DNA of 16,328 nucleotides from Actinomycetota bacterium (GTDB lineage Bacteria > Actinomycetota > Thermoleophilia > Solirubrobacterales > Thermoleophilaceae): NCBI GenBank assembly GCA_005885165.1, contig VAXR01000010.1, positions 1 to 16,328 on the forward strand, given 5' to 3'. Each line of letters opens with the position of its first letter. Position 1 is the stretch's first letter. The notes beneath the pieces are model-generated. The model was not told the origin of the DNA, ran no database searches, and was given only the letters and a program-made list of their open reading frames with translations. Positions 13,652 through 16,328 of this stretch are shown here, one piece after another. Made by a program: the position numbers and the translations under genes.

Positions 13652-13675
13652 TTGAGCAGGGGGGATCGATCATGA
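13652..13675 (+). other. Possible seven-codon leader ORF coupled to the HD-GYP gene
   Basis: A perfect AGGAGG (13642-13647) is followed by 4 nt and a TTG that opens a seven-codon frame (LSRGDRS). Its TGA stop overlaps the ATG of the HD-GYP gene as ATGA (13672-13675). This layout suits translational coupling. The main gene also has its own GGGGGGA ribosome site, so the leader may be accidental. Confidence 0.25.
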
Positions 13676-14649
13676 ACGGCGGGGAGGCCGAAGCGCTTGC
13701 GGCGGGACTAGTGAACGACGGTTATGTCGCGGTCGTGTTGGATCGCCTCGCCAAGCAAGCCTCGGGCGTCATTGGCACCGAGCGAAGCAGCATCTTCGTC
13801 CGCGATCTAGACGATCCGCGCAAGACGATCCTCGCCGCGTCCAACGGCACCGGCGACGAGCTGGTCGGCAGCCGCGTGCCAGAGCGCGCCGAGCGCCTGC
13901 ACTCTGCTGTGGACGCCGCGGTGACGTTTCGCTGGGACGGTGCCGTTCGGGGTGCGCTCTCTGTTCGCAGCACCGTCGCATCGCGGCGGTTCACCCCGCG
14001 CGAGCTCGATTTCCTCACCACTCTTGGAGCAATCGTCGGCGCCGCGGTCCGGCACGCGCACGCGCGACACGAGCCGGTGCCCGACGCTCCGGGGCGGCTC
14101 GGCGACTTCGCCGAGATGCTTAGCGAGCGTGATCCTTACACCGCGGAGCATTCAGACGGGATCGTCGCCACCGCCTGCACCACTGCCCGGGCGCTTGGCG
14201 CATCGACCGCCGAGCTGCTTGAGCTCAGGCTCGCGGCGCCGCTTCACGATCTCGGCAAGATCCGGGTGCCCAGTTCGATCCTGGCGAAGCCGGGTCCTCT
14301 GACGGCACGCGACAGGCTCGTGATCGACCGTCACCCCGTCTGGGGCGCGGAGTTGCTTGCCTGCGTCCCCGGGCTCGAGGTCGTGGCCGGGATCGTCCGC
14401 TTCCACCACGAGCGCTGGGACGGCACGGGCTATCCGGATGGGCTGAGTGGCGCCCGGATCCCGCTGGCCAGTCGCATCATCGCCGCCTGCGACGCGTATC
14501 ACGCGATGACGTCCGACCGGCCCTACCGGCGCGCCATGTCAGCGGAGCAGGCGATCTCCGAGCTGCGCGCAAATGCGGGCTCCCAGTTCGACCCGCAGGT
14601 TGTGGCCGAACTCGAGAAGGCGGTCGATCGTTGGGCATTGATTGTTTGA
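13672..14649 (+). CDS. GAF-like sensor with HD-GYP domain (probable c-di-GMP phosphodiesterase)
   Basis: A 325-residue cytoplasmic protein. Residues 12-130 resemble a short GAF domain (IGTERSSIFVRD at 34-45, RFTPRELDFLTTLGAIVGAA at 106-125), a place for a small ligand or redox signal. Residues 140-325 are an HD-GYP domain with all metal and signature residues: His160, HDLGK at 192-196, His221, HHERWDGTGYP at 245-255 and Asp274 (CDAYHAMTSDRPYR). HD-GYP enzymes hydrolyse cyclic di-GMP to pGpG or GMP, so this intact motif predicts activity. ATG 13672 has GGGGGGA 7 nt upstream, and no other in-frame start exists before it. A seven-codon leader frame overlaps the start. It converges on a methyltransferase gene across 72 nt that hold the palindrome GCGGGCCCGC (14658-14667). 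Confidence 0.9.
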   Translation: MNGGEAEALAAGLVNDGYVAVVLDRLAKQASGVIGTERSSIFVRDLDDPRKTILAASNGTGDELVGSRVPERAERLHSAVDAAVTFRWDGAVRGALSVRSTVASRRFTPRELDFLTTLGAIVGAAVRHAHARHEPVPDAPGRLGDFAEMLSERDPYTAEHSDGIVATACTTARALGASTAELLELRLAAPLHDLGKIRVPSSILAKPGPLTARDRLVIDRHPVWGAELLACVPGLEVVAGIVRFHHERWDGTGYPDGLSGARIPLASRIIAACDAYHAMTSDRPYRRAMSAEQAISELRANAGSQFDPQVVAELEKAVDRWALIV

Positions 14650-14721
14650 CCAAGACGGCGGGCCCGCTCGAACGGCCTCATCCGGTGGACGTTCTGCATC
14701 AAGCCTTCGAGCAGCTCGACG

Positions 14722-15348
14722 TCAGTCGCGCCGAAAGCGAGCTAAGAAGGCGAGGCCGGGACCCATTCGGTGCTCGAACCGGAAACCCGCTTCCTCTGCG
14801 CGCCGCCGAAGCACAGGAAATCGCACGAAGTGGGGGTCGAGCGCGGGTGTCTCGCCAACGACCACTCTCCCGCCCGCCCGGATCACACGGTGCAGCTCGC
14901 GCAGAGCGGCCTCCTGGCCGGGGATCTCGCCGAGCACGGTGACCAAGAGGGCGGCATCAAACGAATCGTCGGCGTACGGGAGCCTGCGCGCGTCTCCCTG
15001 CCGGGGCACGACGTTGTCGACCCCGCGCTTCGCAGCGCGTTGCATCAGGGCATCGAGCATCTTCTGCTGGATGTCGAAGACGTGCAGCTCGCCACCAGGC
15101 TCCAGGCGTTCGGCCACCGCGAACGTGTGGTAGCCGGGACCTGGTCCCACCTCCAGAGCCCGCTCGCCCGGCTGCGCTTCGAGGATCTCGACCACCTTCC
15201 GCCGGGTGAGGTAAGGCCGCGGGATGTCGGTCATCCAGCGCAGGGCGTACGGGCAGGGGAGCGGCTTGACGCGCTGACTGATCGTCACGCCAGCTAGCAC
15301 GACACCCCCCGCGGCCGCGACCTTGCCCCATCGCGGTAGGCGGCCCAT
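14722..15348 (-). CDS. Class I SAM-dependent methyltransferase with N-terminal hydrophobic anchor
   Basis: A 208-residue protein. Residues 9-23 are hydrophobic and may anchor it to the membrane. The SAM-binding motif I ALEVGPGPGYHT is at 64-75, the acidic end of strand 2 is HVFDIQ at 89-94 with Asp92, and GDARRLPYADDSFD at 118-131 is the motif II/III region of the Methyltransf_11/UbiE-like group. RELHRVIRAGGRVVVGE at 150-166 is the usual post-motif strand. The substrate is unknown; UbiE-like enzymes act on quinones or lipids. ATG 15348 has TAGCGT 8 nt upstream and no Shine-Dalgarno, so it is probably leaderless. It is divergent from an unknown gene starting at 15411. Confidence 0.85.
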   Translation of the reverse strand: MGRLPRWGKVAAAGGVVLAGVTISQRVKPLPCPYALRWMTDIPRPYLTRRKVVEILEAQPGERALEVGPGPGYHTFAVAERLEPGGELHVFDIQQKMLDALMQRAAKRGVDNVVPRQGDARRLPYADDSFDAALLVTVLGEIPGQEAALRELHRVIRAGGRVVVGETPALDPHFVRFPVLRRRAEEAGFRFEHRMGPGLAFLARFRRD

Positions 15349-15356
15349 GCGACCGG

Positions 15357-15362
15357 ACGCTA
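15357..15362 (-). promoter_or_regulatory. Probable -10 box (TAGCGT) of the methyltransferase gene, leaderless arrangement
   Basis: On the minus strand TAGCGT ends 8 nt before the ATG at 15348, the same geometry as folE2 and tmk. No -35 is recognised. Confidence 0.5.
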
Positions 15363-15410
15363 TCGCGGCGGAGGGGGGCGAAGCTCTCCATCACCTGCTC
15401 TTACGCTCGC

Positions 15411-16199
15411 ATGAGCCGACAACGGCAGCCACGAAAGCCTGATCGCGCACCGATCCGCAAGGCGCACCCCACGCGAACGAGTGCAAGCGGACCCGGTGAG
15501 CGTGTCGCATCCACGCGCGACGTGGCGATCTACTTCCGTGAGGACTGCCGTACGCTGCGCGACTCGCTTCAGCTCGAGATGGTCGTTGCGCAGTACTGCC
15601 TGCAGATAAGGGACGTGCGCACGACCGCCGGCGTGCCCGTGGGCGATGCCGTCGGGGTCGGCGTCGTCGCCGAGCTCGAGGGTCATGGTGACCCGCTCTC
15701 GCACGCGATCCTGCACGGCGTCGCACATGTCGGAGCCGGCGAGATGGCAAAGCGCAGTGCCGCTGCAGCGGCACGCCTCGGCGAGAGAGGCATCGGCCTG
15801 CCGGAGGAGTTCGCCGACGTCGGCCAGGCAACGGCGCTGGGTGCTTGGCGCACTGACGCCGGCGGGTTCGAGGGCGAGTACGCGCTCTTCGCCGACTTCG
15901 AGCACCCGCGCGGAGTAGGCCACGCCGTCGCGCTTTTCGTCGATCCGCGCCGCGGCGGAGTCGTCAAGCACCTTGGACTGCTAAGTCCGATAAGCGAGAT
16001 GGGCCCCGGCGATCCGTTCCACCCGGAGGCGATGGAGACCGTAGGGATCTCGGCCGCCGGTGCGCAGATAGGCGAGCTGCTCGAACGCTCGTATGGCGAG
16101 TCTGCCGTCCACAGCGACGACTTCCGCGTTCTGATCGCCACGGCTCGCGCCCGTTCGATGGTGCCCGAGGGTGTCGCGGCCGGCCCCGGCGCTGTTTAG
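15411..16199 (+). CDS. Hypothetical protein of unknown function
   Basis: I do not recognise this 262-residue protein with confidence. It begins with a basic, disordered-looking stretch of about 35 residues. A middle part rich in Gly, Ala and Glu follows (AILHGVAHVGAGEMAKRSAA and a nearby RLGERGIGLPEEF). Then comes a hydrophobic beta-like block, EYALFADFEHPRGVGHAVAL followed by FVDPRRGGVVKHLGL. The latter resembles a block (buried strands, then VD-x-x-x-GG-x-x-K) that I recall from unnamed actinobacterial proteins. It has no signal peptide, membrane segment or catalytic motif I can name. ATG 15411 lacks a Shine-Dalgarno. TACGCT at 15402-15407 is only 3 nt before it, too close for a leaderless start at this ATG, so the true start may lie further in. 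The TAG stop overlaps the stop of the VOC gene on the other strand. Confidence 0.65.
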   Translation: MSRQRQPRKPDRAPIRKAHPTRTSASGPGERVASTRDVAIYFREDCRTLRDSLQLEMVVAQYCLQIRDVRTTAGVPVGDAVGVGVVAELEGHGDPLSHAILHGVAHVGAGEMAKRSAAAAARLGERGIGLPEEFADVGQATALGAWRTDAGGFEGEYALFADFEHPRGVGHAVALFVDPRRGGVVKHLGLLSPISEMGPGDPFHPEAMETVGISAAGAQIGELLERSYGESAVHSDDFRVLIATARARSMVPEGVAAGPGAV

Positions 16200-16328
16200 C
16201 CGGCGCCGCGCGGACCCTGCTGCCATACGCCGAGCACGTTCCCTGGCGGGTCGTGGAAGGTCGCTACCCACAGGTCGCCCTCCGGGTACGGCGCGTCGAC
16301 CATCTCCCCGCCTTGCGCCGCGATCTTC
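16196..16328 (-). CDS. VOC (glyoxalase/bleomycin-resistance/dioxygenase) family protein, C-terminal part
   Basis: The gene runs off the right edge; its last 43 codons are visible, ending in TAA at 16196-16198. The translation contains AAQGGEMVDAPY, then WVATFHDPPGNVLGVWQQG, which fits the last beta-alpha-beta-beta-beta module of VOC-fold proteins: the GG turn, then F-x-DP-x-GN-x-x-G-x-x-Q. Such proteins bind a metal ion and act on small molecules or antibiotics. The role here cannot be told from so short a piece. It converges on the preceding gene, with the two stop codons overlapping (16196-16199). Confidence 0.72.
   Translation of the reverse strand, partial: KIAAQGGEMVDAPYPEGDLWVATFHDPPGNVLGVWQQGPRGAG

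Noticed and set aside
14658..14667. GCGGGCCCGC between the convergent HD-GYP and methyltransferase genes as a two-way terminator
   Set aside because: It has no loop and no T tract on either side; too weak to call.

Overview
The window is bacterial chromosome of high GC content (about 70% by eye). It is densely packed with house-keeping and regulatory genes on both strands. No insertion sequence, phage gene, integrase, CRISPR array or rRNA is visible. The gene set suggests a deep-branching actinobacterium, most likely of the Thermoleophilia/Solirubrobacterales type: a tmk-holB pair, an archaeal-type GTP cyclohydrolase (FolE2/MptA), a compact primary sigma factor, an Rv1625c-like membrane adenylyl cyclase, and many genes that look leaderless. 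The taxonomic guess is inference.

Layout. 1-1703: the 3' part of a flippase-like membrane protein gene (+) converges on a sugar-nucleotide epimerase (-). 1704-3875: two facing -10 boxes serve the epimerase and tmk; tmk overlaps holB (DNA polymerase III delta'), and holB converges on a DUF192 gene with a 35-nt overlap. 3923-4015: tRNA-Thr(CGT) with its -10 box. 4020-6223 (-): an SGNH hydrolase followed by a PQQ-type sugar dehydrogenase lipoprotein. 6269-7170 (+): a small DUF3817-like membrane protein and pgsA. 7178-8706 (-): folE2 and then a small Clp-N-like protein. 8867-10006: rpoD. 10087-10192: tRNA-Tyr(GTA). 10290-11696: adenylyl cyclase. 11821-12474: a four-helix membrane protein that appears to start at ATT. 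12595-13527: an atypical SDR. 13652-14649: a GAF/HD-GYP protein preceded by a possible seven-codon leader ORF. 14722-15348 (-): a methyltransferase. 15411-16199 (+): an unrecognised protein. 16196-16328 (-): the C-terminal part of a VOC/glyoxalase-fold protein.

Common theme. At least seven genes carry a TANNNT hexamer exactly 7-9 nt before their start codon and no Shine-Dalgarno sequence, which is the signature of leaderless transcripts. It fixes several GTG and TTG starts. At two tandem junctions the hexamer is built partly from the stop codon of the gene before. A few genes (rpoD, HD-GYP, the ATT-start gene) use clear Shine-Dalgarno sequences instead.

Most genes are unrelated neighbours: DNA replication (tmk, holB), lipid synthesis (pgsA), pterin synthesis (folE2), transcription (rpoD), and second-messenger signalling (a cAMP-producing cyclase and a c-di-GMP-degrading HD-GYP protein about 2 kb apart). 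I found no convincing multi-gene novel system. The best leads are the ATT-start membrane protein, the leaderless promoter pattern, the HD-GYP leader ORF and two poorly known proteins.
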